A stretch of DNA of 64,000 bases from Pseudomonas lini. Its GTDB lineage: Bacteria; Pseudomonadota; Gammaproteobacteria; Pseudomonadales; Pseudomonadaceae. How positions within the stretch are numbered: the stretch's first letter is position 1; each line of letters starts with the position of its first letter. Positions 1 to 8,327 of the stretch are shown here, piece by piece. The stretch covers positions 620,001 through 684,000 of the forward strand of contig NZ_OZ061318.1 in the NCBI RefSeq assembly GCF_964063345.1, given 5' to 3'. Under the pieces are notes generated by a model, which did not search any database, was not told where the DNA came from, and worked only from the letters and a program-made list of their open reading frames with translations. The translations under genes were made by a program, and so were the position numbers.

Positions 1-313
1 GTTCCAAACCAAGGGTTTTGTTCAGGCTGACCCCGGTCAAGGCCGAGCACCAGCGGTCGTAGGGCACCAGCGCATAGGTGTAGTGCGACCCCAGTTCATG
101 AATACAGAGAAATACGAACACCAGACTGATGGAAACGGCAGACAGACGGAATCGTCGGGAGACGCCCACCAAGACCATCACCAGCAGCAGGGCCAGCAGA
201 TTCTCCAGGACCCAATCCACTCGGCTATGGGGTGAAATACCCAGCGCTGCGACGATCAAAAGAAACGCGATCAACAGCGCCAGGTCGTATCGCGGATGTT
301 CCTTCGGTTGCAT
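1..313 (-). CDS. YjdF-like (DUF2238) inner-membrane protein, 3' part outside window
   Basis: About 104 N-terminal residues are visible; the rest lies beyond base 1. The start is ATG at 313, preceded by a GAGGGG ribosome-binding site eight bases upstream. Three hydrophobic segments fall at about residues 11-26, 39-51 and 58-74, followed by the motif HELGSHYTYALVPYDRW at about 73-89. That pattern is typical of the YjdF/DUF2238 family of small multi-pass inner-membrane proteins, whose function is unknown. It stands alone, downstream of and codirectional with the beta-propeller gene. The family call is from memory of the conserved HE-G-x-Y-Y-VPYD pattern. Confidence 0.75.
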   Translation of the reverse strand, partial: MQPKEHPRYDLALLIAFLLIVAALGISPHSRVDWVLENLLALLLVMVLVGVSRRFRLSAVSISLVFVFLCIHELGSHYTYALVPYDRWCSALTGVSLNKTLGLE

Positions 314-403
314 GGCTGAGCCCCTCAAAAGGTCTCGTTTGGCCACTGTAGATTAGTTCCATTCGCGCACCGCGGTACGACCCGAGACTTGCGCCGCAAA
401 GGC

Positions 404-1036
404 TTATTCAGGCCGGCGCACTGCCCTCACCTTCCCGCTGTTGCCGCCACCACAGAAAAACCGGTCGCGGCCATCGAACTCAAGTCCCGAGACGCCGACA
501 CCAGCCGGCATCTGGACGCTCTCCAACACCTCGCCCGTGGCCGGGTCGACTCGCCGCAACTCACTCTCGTCACCCTCCCAGGTGCCGTGCCATAGATCGC
601 CCTCAACCCAGGTCACCCCGGTGACGAAACGGTTGGATTCGAGCGTGCGCAGTACTGCCCCGGTCTGGGGATCGACCTGATGAATCTTGCGCTCGCGATA
701 CTCGCCGACCCAGAGCGTCCCTTCAGCCCATGCAAGCCCTGAGTCACCACCGCCGCCGGGCGCGGGGATGGTGGAGAGCACGCGGCCGGTCTGTGGGTCG
801 ATTTTCTGGATGCGATCCTCGGCGATCTGAAACAGGTGCTGACCGTCGAAGGCTGTGCCGGCATGGGCGGCGACATCGATCGAGCGCAGCGTCTTGCCGC
901 TCGCAGGATCGAGGGCGTTGAGTTTGTCGCCGGAGGCAAACCAGACCTGCTGACCGTCATGGGTGACGCCATGCACGCTGTCGACGCCTGGAAAAGGTCC
1001 GTATTCGCGGATGATTTCGGCTGTTGAATGTTTCAT
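404..1036 (-). CDS. Beta-propeller (Vgb/SMP-30/glutamine-cyclotransferase-like) protein
   Basis: 210 residues. Four evenly spaced copies of D-P-x-[TS]-G-x-x-L (DPASGKTL, DPQTGRVL, DPQTGAVL, DPATGEVL) mark successive beta-propeller blades, as in virginiamycin-B-lyase-like and glutamine-cyclotransferase-like proteins. There is no signal peptide, so a cytoplasmic location is likely. The start is ATG 1036, because GAGGAGC lies just upstream. A longer in-frame start at 1081 would overlap the preceding gene. It follows the regulator at 1074-2294 after 37 bp on the same strand, so the two probably form an operon. The substrate is unknown. Confidence 0.7.
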   Translation of the reverse strand: MKHSTAEIIREYGPFPGVDSVHGVTHDGQQVWFASGDKLNALDPASGKTLRSIDVAAHAGTAFDGQHLFQIAEDRIQKIDPQTGRVLSTIPAPGGGGDSGLAWAEGTLWVGEYRERKIHQVDPQTGAVLRTLESNRFVTGVTWVEGDLWHGTWEGDESELRRVDPATGEVLESVQMPAGVGVSGLEFDGRDRFFCGGGNSGKVRAVRRPE

Positions 1037-1073
1037 GTCTTGCTCCTCGTTCACTGGGTGGGTGAAGTCGATG

Positions 1074-2294
1074 CTAGTCACTCGGCAGCAACCCTGTGAG
1101 TAACAATACCGTCGCGAATCCCGGAACCGGCGGGGTCATCCAGCGACGGGCGCGGCCGTGACCGAATGACTGCACCTTGGCGGCAGCCGCCAGCATGTCG
1201 AGGGCTCGTTGCACGGTGCGTTGACTGGCGCCAAGCGCCAACGCCAGGGCCGAACTCGACCACGATTCGCCGTCGGCGAGGAAGGCGAGCAGCGTCGCAT
1301 GCTGCTCTTCGACAGGTCGCGCCAGCACCACGACGTCACGCGCATCGTGCGGCACCAGCGCAAACCCTCGCGGGGTCGCGACGACATCAGCGATCAAGTG
1401 CAGCGCCGCGCGCAACCGCCCGAGTTCGACGCGCAACCGCGCGCGATGGGAGTCATCCGCGCACTTCATCCGAAAGGCGCGCGCAATCAGCGTCTCCCTC
1501 GGCACGTCAGCGGGCCACGCTTCGCCCAACGCCCGGGCGAGCGCAAATAACACCGGCCGCCGGGCGAGCGGAACCGACGAGCCTGCGTCGCGCACGACAT
1601 ACCGGCACGCGTCCACGACCAGTGTGGGGGATGCCAATAACGCTTCAATTTCATCAAGCAGCAGCGGCCGTTCCTGGCCACCGACAATCAGCCGCGCCGC
1701 CGGTGTGTCGAGGATACGGGCGGCGCTTTCGACCTCGGCCGTCAACGCGGGGATAGCGGCGTGTTGTGCCGCACGCTCGGCCCGTTCGAGTGCAGCGCGC
1801 GCCGTTTTTGTTTGCAGGCGACGCATTGCGATACCCGCCACGACCAGTTCGTAGGCTGCCCTCGATGCGGGCGGTAACGGCGTCGGATCGAGTTCGGCGA
1901 GCCGGTGTTCAGCCTCGTCAAGGTGCCCGATCAGCAACAAGCGGCGGGTCTCGAGGTACCGCGCATGAGCAGCATTGACCCCATCGCCGTGCGCCTGAAG
2001 CGTTGCCCGCGCGGAGTCGAGTGCCTTGGTTGGCCAGTTCAGGTCCCGAGAGGCGAACGCGATTTCGGCCTCGGCGACGACACATCGTGCCCGGGCCAAA
2101 GCCTCCTTCGGCCCGAAGGCACGTGCGGCGCTGCGCACCAACGCCTTCGCTCGCACAAGGTCACCCATCTGCGCCATTGCGATGCCGCGAAGCGCGAGGG
2201 CTGGCGCATCGTCGCGCAAGGCGATGCGGTTCAGCGCGCCGAGGGGATCACCCGCCGCAAGCGCACGGGCCGCTGCCGTGATCAGCGAATCCAT
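1074..2294 (-). CDS. Helix-turn-helix transcriptional regulator with TPR-like helical repeats
   Basis: 406 residues. The first half is Ala-rich and helical with a TPR-like pattern. The middle part resembles a winged-helix effector domain. The C-terminal part holds a clear helix-turn-helix (SSALALALGASQRTVQRAL, about residues 345-365). The layout suggests a cytoplasmic sensor-regulator. ATG 2294 is preferred over the upstream start because an AGGTGG site lies about ten bases before it. The gene lies directly upstream of the beta-propeller gene, suggesting it controls or cooperates with it. No specific family name is assigned. Confidence 0.65.
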   Translation of the reverse strand: MDSLITAAARALAAGDPLGALNRIALRDDAPALALRGIAMAQMGDLVRAKALVRSAARAFGPKEALARARCVVAEAEIAFASRDLNWPTKALDSARATLQAHGDGVNAAHARYLETRRLLLIGHLDEAEHRLAELDPTPLPPASRAAYELVVAGIAMRRLQTKTARAALERAERAAQHAAIPALTAEVESAARILDTPAARLIVGGQERPLLLDEIEALLASPTLVVDACRYVVRDAGSSVPLARRPVLFALARALGEAWPADVPRETLIARAFRMKCADDSHRARLRVELGRLRAALHLIADVVATPRGFALVPHDARDVVVLARPVEEQHATLLAFLADGESWSSSALALALGASQRTVQRALDMLAAAAKVQSFGHGRARRWMTPPVPGFATVLLLTGLLPSD

Positions 2295-2419
2295 CTTAAG
2301 CGCGCCACCTGTCACCCCCACCGTTCGATGCCCGCTGATCAGTCTATCTCACGACCGCATAGCCGCACGCCGATCCGCTATGGGAGCCGCTTACTTGATC
2401 GTAGCCTCGAAAATGACGC

Positions 2420-3271
2420 TCACCTTCGCGTGGAGCAATACTCCACAATCAGCTGAGTGAGCGCTGCGACAATCGCCTGATCCGCTTCAGCAGAGGTAAA
2501 CAACCGAAACTGCGCTGCCGGCAAATCCGGCAACCCTTGCTCCGCCCCCAGAGCCCCCAGCCCCTGCCCCAATTGACTGACCGCCATGGGCGCCACCGCG
2601 AAACCCGCCAATGCCGCCGCCCGCAACCCGGCGGTGCTGGTGCATGACATCGCCGTACGTTGGGCGATCCCCGCCTGAGCCAGTTGCCTCAGCGCTATCT
2701 CACGATAAGGACAGGGCTCGGGGAACAGCGCCAGCGGCAACGGTATCGGTAACTGGGTGACGGGTTGCGCCGACCAGGCCCACACCAGCGGTTCTTGCCA
2801 CAGTAGCAACCCCGCTTCGCTGGTTTCGCACAGCGAACCGATGACCAGCTCCAGATCGCCTTGCTTCATCAGGTTCAGCAACGTGCCGGGAATACCCACC
2901 TGCACGTCGATTTCCATGCCCGGGTACTGCGCCGCGAAATCCTGAAAAGCCCGCAGCAATCGCGGTTCGACAAAATCCTCCGACACCCCGATCCGCACCC
3001 GCCCGTGAAACGGCGTGCGCGTCAGTTGCGCCCAGGCATCACGGTTCAACGCGAGGATCGTCCGCGCATAAGCGATCAGGCGCTCGCCATCGGGCGTCAA
3101 TTGCTGGGAGCGGGTCGTACGTTTCAACAGCGGTTTACCGACCTGTTCTTCCAGTCGCCGCAAGTGACCGCTGACCGCAGATTGGGTCAGGTGCAGCTTT
3201 TCGGCTGCACGACTGAAACCATCTTCATCGACGACGGTGACGAATGTTTTTAACAGCAGAACATCGAACAT
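2420..3271 (-). CDS. LysR-family transcriptional regulator
   Basis: 283 residues, normal LysR length. The N-terminal helix-turn-helix reads FVTVVDEDGFSRAAEKLHLT followed by QSAVSGHLRRLEEQVG (about residues 10-45). It is followed by a linker helix and a two-lobed periplasmic-binding-protein-like effector domain. It is divergent from the azoreductase gene at 3369, with 97 bp between starts, the usual geometry for a LysR regulator and its target. The intergenic region is AT-rich (about 3270-3330). The effector is unknown; a redox or quinone-related signal is only an inference from the neighbour. Confidence 0.85.
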   Translation of the reverse strand: MFDVLLLKTFVTVVDEDGFSRAAEKLHLTQSAVSGHLRRLEEQVGKPLLKRTTRSQQLTPDGERLIAYARTILALNRDAWAQLTRTPFHGRVRIGVSEDFVEPRLLRAFQDFAAQYPGMEIDVQVGIPGTLLNLMKQGDLELVIGSLCETSEAGLLLWQEPLVWAWSAQPVTQLPIPLPLALFPEPCPYREIALRQLAQAGIAQRTAMSCTSTAGLRAAALAGFAVAPMAVSQLGQGLGALGAEQGLPDLPAAQFRLFTSAEADQAIVAALTQLIVEYCSTRR

Positions 3272-3368
3272 AGTTCTATTCGTGATTAATTGATTATTTA
3301 TTCACGATTTATATTCCAAATAAAACTATGTTGCAATGCTCCAACGTCCCCACCGCCCGAGACACGCC

Positions 3369-4010
3369 ATGACCACCCTTCTGCATATCGAATGTTCCCC
3401 GCGCAAACAGCGCTCGGCCTCCCTTGAAGTCGCCCGCGGCTTTATTGCGCGCTATCAAGAAAACACCCCGGACACCGAAATCATCACCCTCGATCTTTGG
3501 AACAGGGTGTTGCCGGAATTCGACGAGCTGGCAATGGACGCCAAATACGCCGGGCTCAATGGCACGCCCTTGACCCCGGCGCAGCAAGAGGCCTGGAACA
3601 CCTTGAAAGATCTGGCCGCGCACCTGCATCGCGCAGACGTGCTGGTGATGTCCGTACCGCTGTGGAATTTCAGCATCCCGTACAAACTCAAACACTTCAT
3701 CGACCTGGTGTCGCAGAAAGACATTTTGTTCAGCTTCGACCCGGAACGCGGTCTGGAAGGCATGCTGCACAATAAAACCGCCGTGGTGATGTACGCCCGC
3801 GGCCTGGATTTTTCGGCGCAGTCGATCACGCCGGCGGAGCGCTTCGACTTTCAGAAGCCCTACGTGGAAGCCTGGCTGCAATTTATCGGCGTGAGCGATG
3901 TGCACTCGGTGATTGTCGAGAAAACCATCTTGGGGGAAGACGTCGACCTTGGTGCGCGTAAGGCCGCGATCCAGCAGGCCATGAGGCTGGCAGATAGTCT
4001 CGTTAGCTGA
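3369..4010 (+). CDS. FMN-dependent NADH:quinone oxidoreductase / azoreductase (AzoR family)
   Basis: 213 residues, close to the 200-residue norm of flavodoxin-like AzoR enzymes. These reduce quinones and azo compounds by two-electron transfer from NADH through FMN. The N-terminus MTTLLHIECSPRKQRSAS carries the phosphate-binding loop. 'SVPLWNFSIPYKLKHFIDLV' (about residues 96-115) is the hallmark FMN-binding stretch. ATG 3369 is chosen because homology starts there; 11 upstream in-frame codons look non-coding. Divergent from the LysR gene at 3271 and followed by a bidirectional terminator. Confidence 0.88.
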   Translation: MTTLLHIECSPRKQRSASLEVARGFIARYQENTPDTEIITLDLWNRVLPEFDELAMDAKYAGLNGTPLTPAQQEAWNTLKDLAAHLHRADVLVMSVPLWNFSIPYKLKHFIDLVSQKDILFSFDPERGLEGMLHNKTAVVMYARGLDFSAQSITPAERFDFQKPYVEAWLQFIGVSDVHSVIVEKTILGEDVDLGARKAAIQQAMRLADSLVS

Positions 4011-4050
4011 CGCTTGAAGTGCTCTCGCTGGTTGATCGCGTTAAGCAAGA

Positions 4051-4093
4051 AAAATGGGCGATCTCTAAAGATGCTCTCTAGAGAGCCCATTTT
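4051..4093. terminator. Bidirectional intrinsic terminator between azoR-like and LysR genes
   Basis: A perfect 9-bp stem AAAATGGGC/GCCCATTTT encloses a second pairing TCTCTA/TAGAGA. U-tracts arise in both directions. It sits between two convergent genes (stops at 4010 and 4125), as expected for a shared terminator. Confidence 0.8.
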
Positions 4094-4124
4094 CATTGCG
4101 ACGGTTGAACCTGCGTTTGCAACC

Positions 4125-5012
4125 TCAACCCGCAAAGCTGTCCTGTTCGGCTTGGCCTGCCAGCCACGCGCAGAACAGATCCAGTTTCTTGTCAGGGCCA
4201 GGATGTCGCTTCGCAATATAGGAGTAGTCACTTTGGTGGAATCCGAATGGCGCCAGTAAACGGCCAAGACGAATGTCGTCGGCCACCAGATGCCAAGGGG
4301 CGACACAGATCCCCAGGCCGGAAATCGCCGCCTCCAGTGTGAAATAGTAGTGCTCAAACTCCACTCCGACCGGCGCGGTCACCTCATGCCCAATCGCGTC
4401 ACTCCAACTTGCCCAGGCATTCGGGCGAGTTTTTGTGTGCAGTAGCGGATGCAGGAAAATAGAACTCAATTCAGTGAGTTGGATACGCGCAGATAACGCG
4501 GGTGACAGAACGATGCCCAATCTTTCAGGAAACAGCAGGAGGGTATTTTTTTGACCTTCAAGGACGCCCTGCTCAGCCGTGATCATCACGTCATATCGGT
4601 CTCGGTCCGGATCGGTAGCGTGGACAAAGGAATTCAGGCAAATCTTGATCTCAGGGTACTTCGCATTGAAATCGAAAAGACGCGGAATCAGCCATTTGAC
4701 CGTAAACGTACTGAAGCAAGACACGTCCAGAATACCCGTCGCGGTGTCCCTTATTCTGTCTACGGCGGCCTCAATCTGATCCAGCGCAGCCGTCAAATCT
4801 GGCAGCAATTCTTTCCCGGCAGCGGTGAGCCGTGGTTTATTTTTTGTACCCTCGAACAGGTCCACCCCAAGGCTCAGCTCTAACTGGCGTACCTGGCGAC
4901 TCACGGCGCCAGGCGTGACAGAAAGCTCATCGGCAGCAGATGTCATTTTCCCCAATCGGGCAGCGGCCTCGAAAGAGCGGAGTGCATTTAAAGGAGGGAG
5001 GCGTCGTTTCAT
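4125..5012 (-). CDS. LysR-family regulator, GcvA-like subgroup
   Basis: 295 residues. The N-terminus 'RRLPPLNALRSFEAAARLG' and 'VTPGAVSRQVRQLE' is typical of the GcvA/AmpR-like LysR subgroup. The effector domain contains 'YDVMITAEQG' and, near the end, 'AAISGLGICVAPWHLVADDI', both characteristic of the group. ATG 5012 is used; the TTG three bases upstream is less likely. It is divergent from the tautomerase gene at 5166, with about 150 bp between, and may control it and the RidA gene beyond. The ligand is unknown. Confidence 0.85.
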   Translation of the reverse strand: MKRRLPPLNALRSFEAAARLGKMTSAADELSVTPGAVSRQVRQLELSLGVDLFEGTKNKPRLTAAGKELLPDLTAALDQIEAAVDRIRDTATGILDVSCFSTFTVKWLIPRLFDFNAKYPEIKICLNSFVHATDPDRDRYDVMITAEQGVLEGQKNTLLLFPERLGIVLSPALSARIQLTELSSIFLHPLLHTKTRPNAWASWSDAIGHEVTAPVGVEFEHYYFTLEAAISGLGICVAPWHLVADDIRLGRLLAPFGFHQSDYSYIAKRHPGPDKKLDLFCAWLAGQAEQDSFAG

Positions 5013-5165
5013 CAAGTGACTTTAACTCAATTACTTCGGGCGAATAAATCGATTTCCAGTCGTCTCCCGGTTTTGGAAGATGACCCGACGCCCGCCTGCC
5101 TGGTTACCTGTTCAGGATCAACCGCTGTGCAGGGGCGCACCCCAAATCAATTGAGAGAATCTCAC

Positions 5166-5579
5166 ATGCCCTTCGTTCGAACAGCCGTCATCAAAGGCAC
5201 CAGCCAGCAGCAACGTCAGCGCATCGTCGACGGCATACACCAAGCGCTGGTAGACAGCATTGGTATGCCTGCGGATGAACTGTTCAACCTGGTAGCGGAC
5301 TATGACCCGGAACATTTTTTTTACAGCCGCACCTTCAATGGCGTCGCTCGCTCAGACCATTTGGTAGTCATTGAAATTACGATGCGTAGAGGTCGAAGTG
5401 ACGCCATGAAGCGGGACCTCTATAAGAAAATTGCCGACAATCTCAGCACTCAAGCACAGGTTCGTCCGCAAGACCTTTTCATCTTCATGCATGAGAATGA
5501 CTATTCGGATTGGTCGGTGGGTTTTGGCGCGTTTGCAATGGCATTAGTGCAACAAACCGGTGGTGCCTCTGCCGTGTAG
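5166..5579 (+). CDS. Tautomerase-family (4-oxalocrotonate tautomerase-like) protein
   Basis: 137 residues. The sequence begins Met-Pro-Phe-Val, so after Met removal the N-terminal Pro1 would be the catalytic base of the tautomerase superfamily. The remainder (QQRQRIVDGIHQALVDSIGM, then FLFIFMHENDYSDWSVGFGA-like end) matches the long ~130-residue tautomerase subgroup. ATG 5166 is chosen because the Pro must be residue 2. An in-frame extension upstream to 5016 has no family resemblance. It is divergent from the LysR gene and precedes a RidA-family gene by 159 bp. The physiological substrate cannot be told from sequence. Confidence 0.8.
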   Translation: MPFVRTAVIKGTSQQQRQRIVDGIHQALVDSIGMPADELFNLVADYDPEHFFYSRTFNGVARSDHLVVIEITMRRGRSDAMKRDLYKKIADNLSTQAQVRPQDLFIFMHENDYSDWSVGFGAFAMALVQQTGGASAV

Positions 5580-5738
5580 AGGCCAAAGCGTCAAATCTTG
5601 CTTGCCTTGAGCGTTTTCGACACTGATTCACCAACGGTCCGACGATGGGGCTGTAAACTGGCCGCTTGGCTGATCCAGCCCGCTGCCAGCCGCCCCATAC
5701 ACAACCGCACTCTCACCCCCTCAAGCAAGAGATCCCTC

Positions 5739-6119
5739 ATGGCAAACCGCGACCTCACCTTTCTGCCCGACCCAGACCCGGAATCCATCTCCTCCGACGT
5801 CGCCGGTTTCGGCGGCCTGCTGGTCTCCACTCAAATCCCTACCCGTGCCGACGGCAGTCTGGAACTGGGTGGCATCGCCGAGCAGAGCGAGTGCACTCTG
5901 CAAGCGCTCAAAGTGGCGTTGGAGCTAGCCGGCAGCTCTATGGACCGGGTTCTGCACCTGACCATCTACCTCACCGACATGGCCGACCGCCCTGCTTTCA
6001 ACGAAGTCTACAAGCGCTTCTTCGCCAAGCCCTGGCCGGTTCGCGCCGCCGTTGGCGTGGCGTCCCTGGCGGTCGAAGGGATGCGCGTGGAAGTCACTGC
6101 GATGGCGGCCAAGGGCTGA
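5739..6119 (+). CDS. RidA/YjgF-family enamine-imine deaminase-like protein
   Basis: 126 residues, exactly the usual RidA length. RidA proteins hydrolyse reactive enamines and imines left by pyridoxal-phosphate enzymes. Family features are 'FGGLLVSTQIPTRADGSLEL' near residues 26-45, 'QALKVALELAGSSMDRVLHL' and 'RAAVGVASLAVEGMRVEVTA' near the C-terminus. The last stretch holds the conserved Arg and Glu-containing strand. ATG 5739 has an AAGAGA site upstream and gives the family length; upstream in-frame codons are ignored. Its promoter or cotranscription with the tautomerase is unclear. Confidence 0.85.
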   Translation: MANRDLTFLPDPDPESISSDVAGFGGLLVSTQIPTRADGSLELGGIAEQSECTLQALKVALELAGSSMDRVLHLTIYLTDMADRPAFNEVYKRFFAKPWPVRAAVGVASLAVEGMRVEVTAMAAKG

Positions 6120-6228
6120 GTCCGCGGATTTATCCGGTGGCGCTGCTCCAGCGAGCGGCTGCCACCGGGCCATTCCCCACGGCAAATTTTGCGCCGTCGG
6201 GAGATCCTCACCGGGACTCAAAAAGCGG

Positions 6229-7212
6229 CTATTTGACCAGCCGTTTTTCCTTGGAAGGCCTGTAGCCGAAGTACGAGCTATAGCACTTGCTGAAATGACT
6301 GGGCGACACAAAGCCACAGGCAACCAGCACGTCTACCTGTGACAGCTCTGTGTGCTGAAGGAGTCGACGCGCTTCGGTGATGCGCAGCTCCATGTAATAT
6401 CGCTGCGGCGTTGTCCCGAGCTGCTCCTTGAACAAGCGTTCGAGTTGGCGCCGGGAACGGCCGGCGTAGACCGCCAGCTGCTCCAGCTCCAGAGGCTCTT
6501 CGAGGTTGGCGTCCATCAGCTTGACCACCTCTCGCAACGGCGCGCTCACACAGATATTTTCAGCCGGTTTGATGCGCCGGTAGCGAGACTCCTCGAAAGC
6601 CAGAATGTCCTCGATACCCTCGACCAGGGCCTTATCGTGCAGTTCCTTGATCCAGTCCAACGCCATATGAAATGCCCCAGAGGGACTGGACGCGGTGAGC
6701 CGGTCTCGATCGATGACATAGGGCTCACTGGTGACATGCGTCGCCTTGGAGAGTTCCGCGAGTGCGGGACGATGTTCGGGGTGAATGGCGCAACGGTATC
6801 CATCGAGCAAGCCTGCGCTGCCCAGGAACCATGCACCATTCCACAACCCGGCCAGACTGACACCGTGGTCTGCTGCCATTCGCATCAGGCTGATGAACTC
6901 ATCAGTCGCCTTCAGTTCTGTCCTGTAGCCGCCGCAAATGACCAGCAGGTCCAGGTTGTGAATGGCTGAAGAATCGATACGTGCGTCTGGCCGAATGACC
7001 AGGCCCAGATCACTGACGACCTCCCCCTCATTCAAGCCGAACGTTCGGGAAGAGAACAAGCCGGGGCGCAGAAGATTCGCAGTGACAATCGTGTCCAGCG
7101 CTTGCGTGAACGCCGGCAGCGAAAAATGCTCGAGCAGCAAAAAGCCCGCCCGAGTCATTCGAGCAGGCTCGCCAGGGTTTTCATTCAGATAGCGGAGGTT
7201 TTTCCCCTTCAT
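6229..7212 (-). CDS. GlxA-family transcriptional regulator (DJ-1/PfpI domain + AraC-type DNA-binding domain)
   Basis: About 327 residues. Residues ~20-190 form a DJ-1/PfpI-like class I amidotransferase fold (RAGFLLLEHFSLPAFTQALD; LLVICGGYRT; AGLWNGAWFLGSAGLLDGY). The last ~100 residues are an AraC-type double helix-turn-helix (LEQLAVYAGRSRRQLERLFK; QVDVLVACGFVSPSHFSKCY). The nucleophile-elbow Cys is replaced by Asn in 'GLWNGAWFL', so it is a sensor and not an enzyme. Members often control amino-acid or quaternary-amine catabolism; the ligand here is unknown. Start uncertain: 7212 (GGAGG very close), 7158, or a GTG at 7254. Convergent with the RidA gene. Confidence 0.8.
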   Translation of the reverse strand: MKGKNLRYLNENPGEPARMTRAGFLLLEHFSLPAFTQALDTIVTANLLRPGLFSSRTFGLNEGEVVSDLGLVIRPDARIDSSAIHNLDLLVICGGYRTELKATDEFISLMRMAADHGVSLAGLWNGAWFLGSAGLLDGYRCAIHPEHRPALAELSKATHVTSEPYVIDRDRLTASSPSGAFHMALDWIKELHDKALVEGIEDILAFEESRYRRIKPAENICVSAPLREVVKLMDANLEEPLELEQLAVYAGRSRRQLERLFKEQLGTTPQRYYMELRITEARRLLQHTELSQVDVLVACGFVSPSHFSKCYSSYFGYRPSKEKRLVK

Positions 7213-7443
7213 GCCTCCGCTGAATTGACGTCGTTCGATCAATGTTCGGCCCACTCGGTTACGTTAACCAACCTGTCATTTGGTGCGCTAATAAAGCGTA
7301 ATGCTAACGGCAAAAGCTCAAATAGCCCTAGCGCCATTATGCGACCGATCATGCAAGTTGAAAGCCGTGACGAAGCGGGTCTTTATCATCGAACTCCCTC
7401 CATACCGCTGAATCCAATGTGTAGGCCAATGGAGGTGAGCGAA

Positions 7444-7671
7444 ATGAACAATGATGACCGTGTTAATGACGACGAATCAGAAACGACCTCGAACGTCCCG
7501 CCTGCCGATACGTCTGGCAAACCCGTCGATGTGGTCGAAGGTGAACTTGAGGACAGCGACAATGACAGTGACGGCGAAGGTGTAGATCAAACTCACGCCC
7601 AGGAGCTGGAGGCTGAAGAGCTCAGGCGAAAAATAGCGGAGATAGAACGCAAGGTGGCGGATGGTAATTAG
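7444..7671 (+). CDS. Small highly acidic hypothetical protein
   Basis: 75 residues, extremely rich in Asp and Glu (NNDDRVNDDESETT at the start, EDSDNDSDGEGVD in the middle), ending in a short charged helix (EELRRKIAEIERKVADGN). It has no signal peptide or membrane segment. ATG 7444 has a near-perfect Shine-Dalgarno sequence (GGAGGTGAGC) seven bases upstream, the best support that this small gene is real. A weak extracytoplasmic-sigma-like promoter (GAACTC at 7391, 16-bp spacer, TCCAAT) lies about 30 bp before it. Function not recognised; the composition fits a disordered protein. Confidence 0.6.
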   Translation: MNNDDRVNDDESETTSNVPPADTSGKPVDVVEGELEDSDNDSDGEGVDQTHAQELEAEELRRKIAEIERKVADGN

Positions 7672-7781
7672 CAAAATACCGGAGGGGCGAGGCCTTCGGA
7701 TCGCTTCGCTCACCGACAAAGGTCAGTTAGACATTGATGGTGTATTTGAGAGATTGCAGTGGCCATCATCCCACAGGTAGT

Positions 7782-7800
7782 ATTGAGAACGATTCACACT
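7782..7800 (+). promoter_or_regulatory. Candidate Fur box upstream of the ECF sigma gene
   Basis: ATTGAGAACGATTCACACT matches 15 of 19 positions of an AATGAGAATGATTCTCATT-type Fur consensus. It lies 20 bp before the sigma-factor start, where bound Fur would block transcription under iron sufficiency. Confidence 0.65.
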
Positions 7801-7820
7801 AACATCTGGAAAACCGACCG

Positions 7821-8327
7821 GTGCACTCTCTCCCGACCAGCAAGCTGGGCTTCTTTTTCAGCGACCACCATCGTTGGCTGTTGCACCATATTCAGCAGCG
7901 TCTACGCAATCACGCGGATGCCGAGGACACCGTCGGCGATACGTTTTACCAGATGCTGGTGGCCCGCGTTGACCCCGACAGCATCGAACAACCTCGTGCA
8001 TACCTTTCCACGATTGCTCGACGGCTGATTTACGATCGTCATCGCCGGCGCAAGTTGGAGTTAACTTACCTGGAACGCCTGTCTACGCTGCCCGAAGCGC
8101 TAGCACCCTCCCCCGAAGAACAGTTGCAGTTGATCCAGGCGCTGGTCGCGATCGACCGGGCGCTCGACGGTTTGCCTGTTGTGGTCAAGGCGACCTTTCT
8201 CTACAGCCAACTGGACGGTCTGAGTTATGTGGCTATTTCGCACAAGCTGGGGCTGTCGGAACGCACGGTCAGCCGCTACATGAAACAGGCATTGCGGCAA
8301 TGCTACCTGAGCGAATTATCGCCATGA
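7821..8327 (+). CDS. FecI-like ECF sigma-70 factor (iron starvation sigma)
   Basis: 168 residues. Sigma region 2 is visible as 'HHIQQRLRNHADAEDTVGDT' (about 23-42) and region 4 as 'DGLSYVAISHKLGLSERTVS' (about 138-157). Only regions 2 and 4 are present, as in iron-starvation ECF sigmas, which direct RNA polymerase to the cognate TonB receptor gene. Start is GTG 7821; no in-frame ATG precedes region 2. It overlaps the FecR gene by four bases (ATGA) and is followed by the receptor gene. A Fur box precedes it. Confidence 0.88.
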   Translation: MHSLPTSKLGFFFSDHHRWLLHHIQQRLRNHADAEDTVGDTFYQMLVARVDPDSIEQPRAYLSTIARRLIYDRHRRRKLELTYLERLSTLPEALAPSPEEQLQLIQALVAIDRALDGLPVVVKATFLYSQLDGLSYVAISHKLGLSERTVSRYMKQALRQCYLSELSP

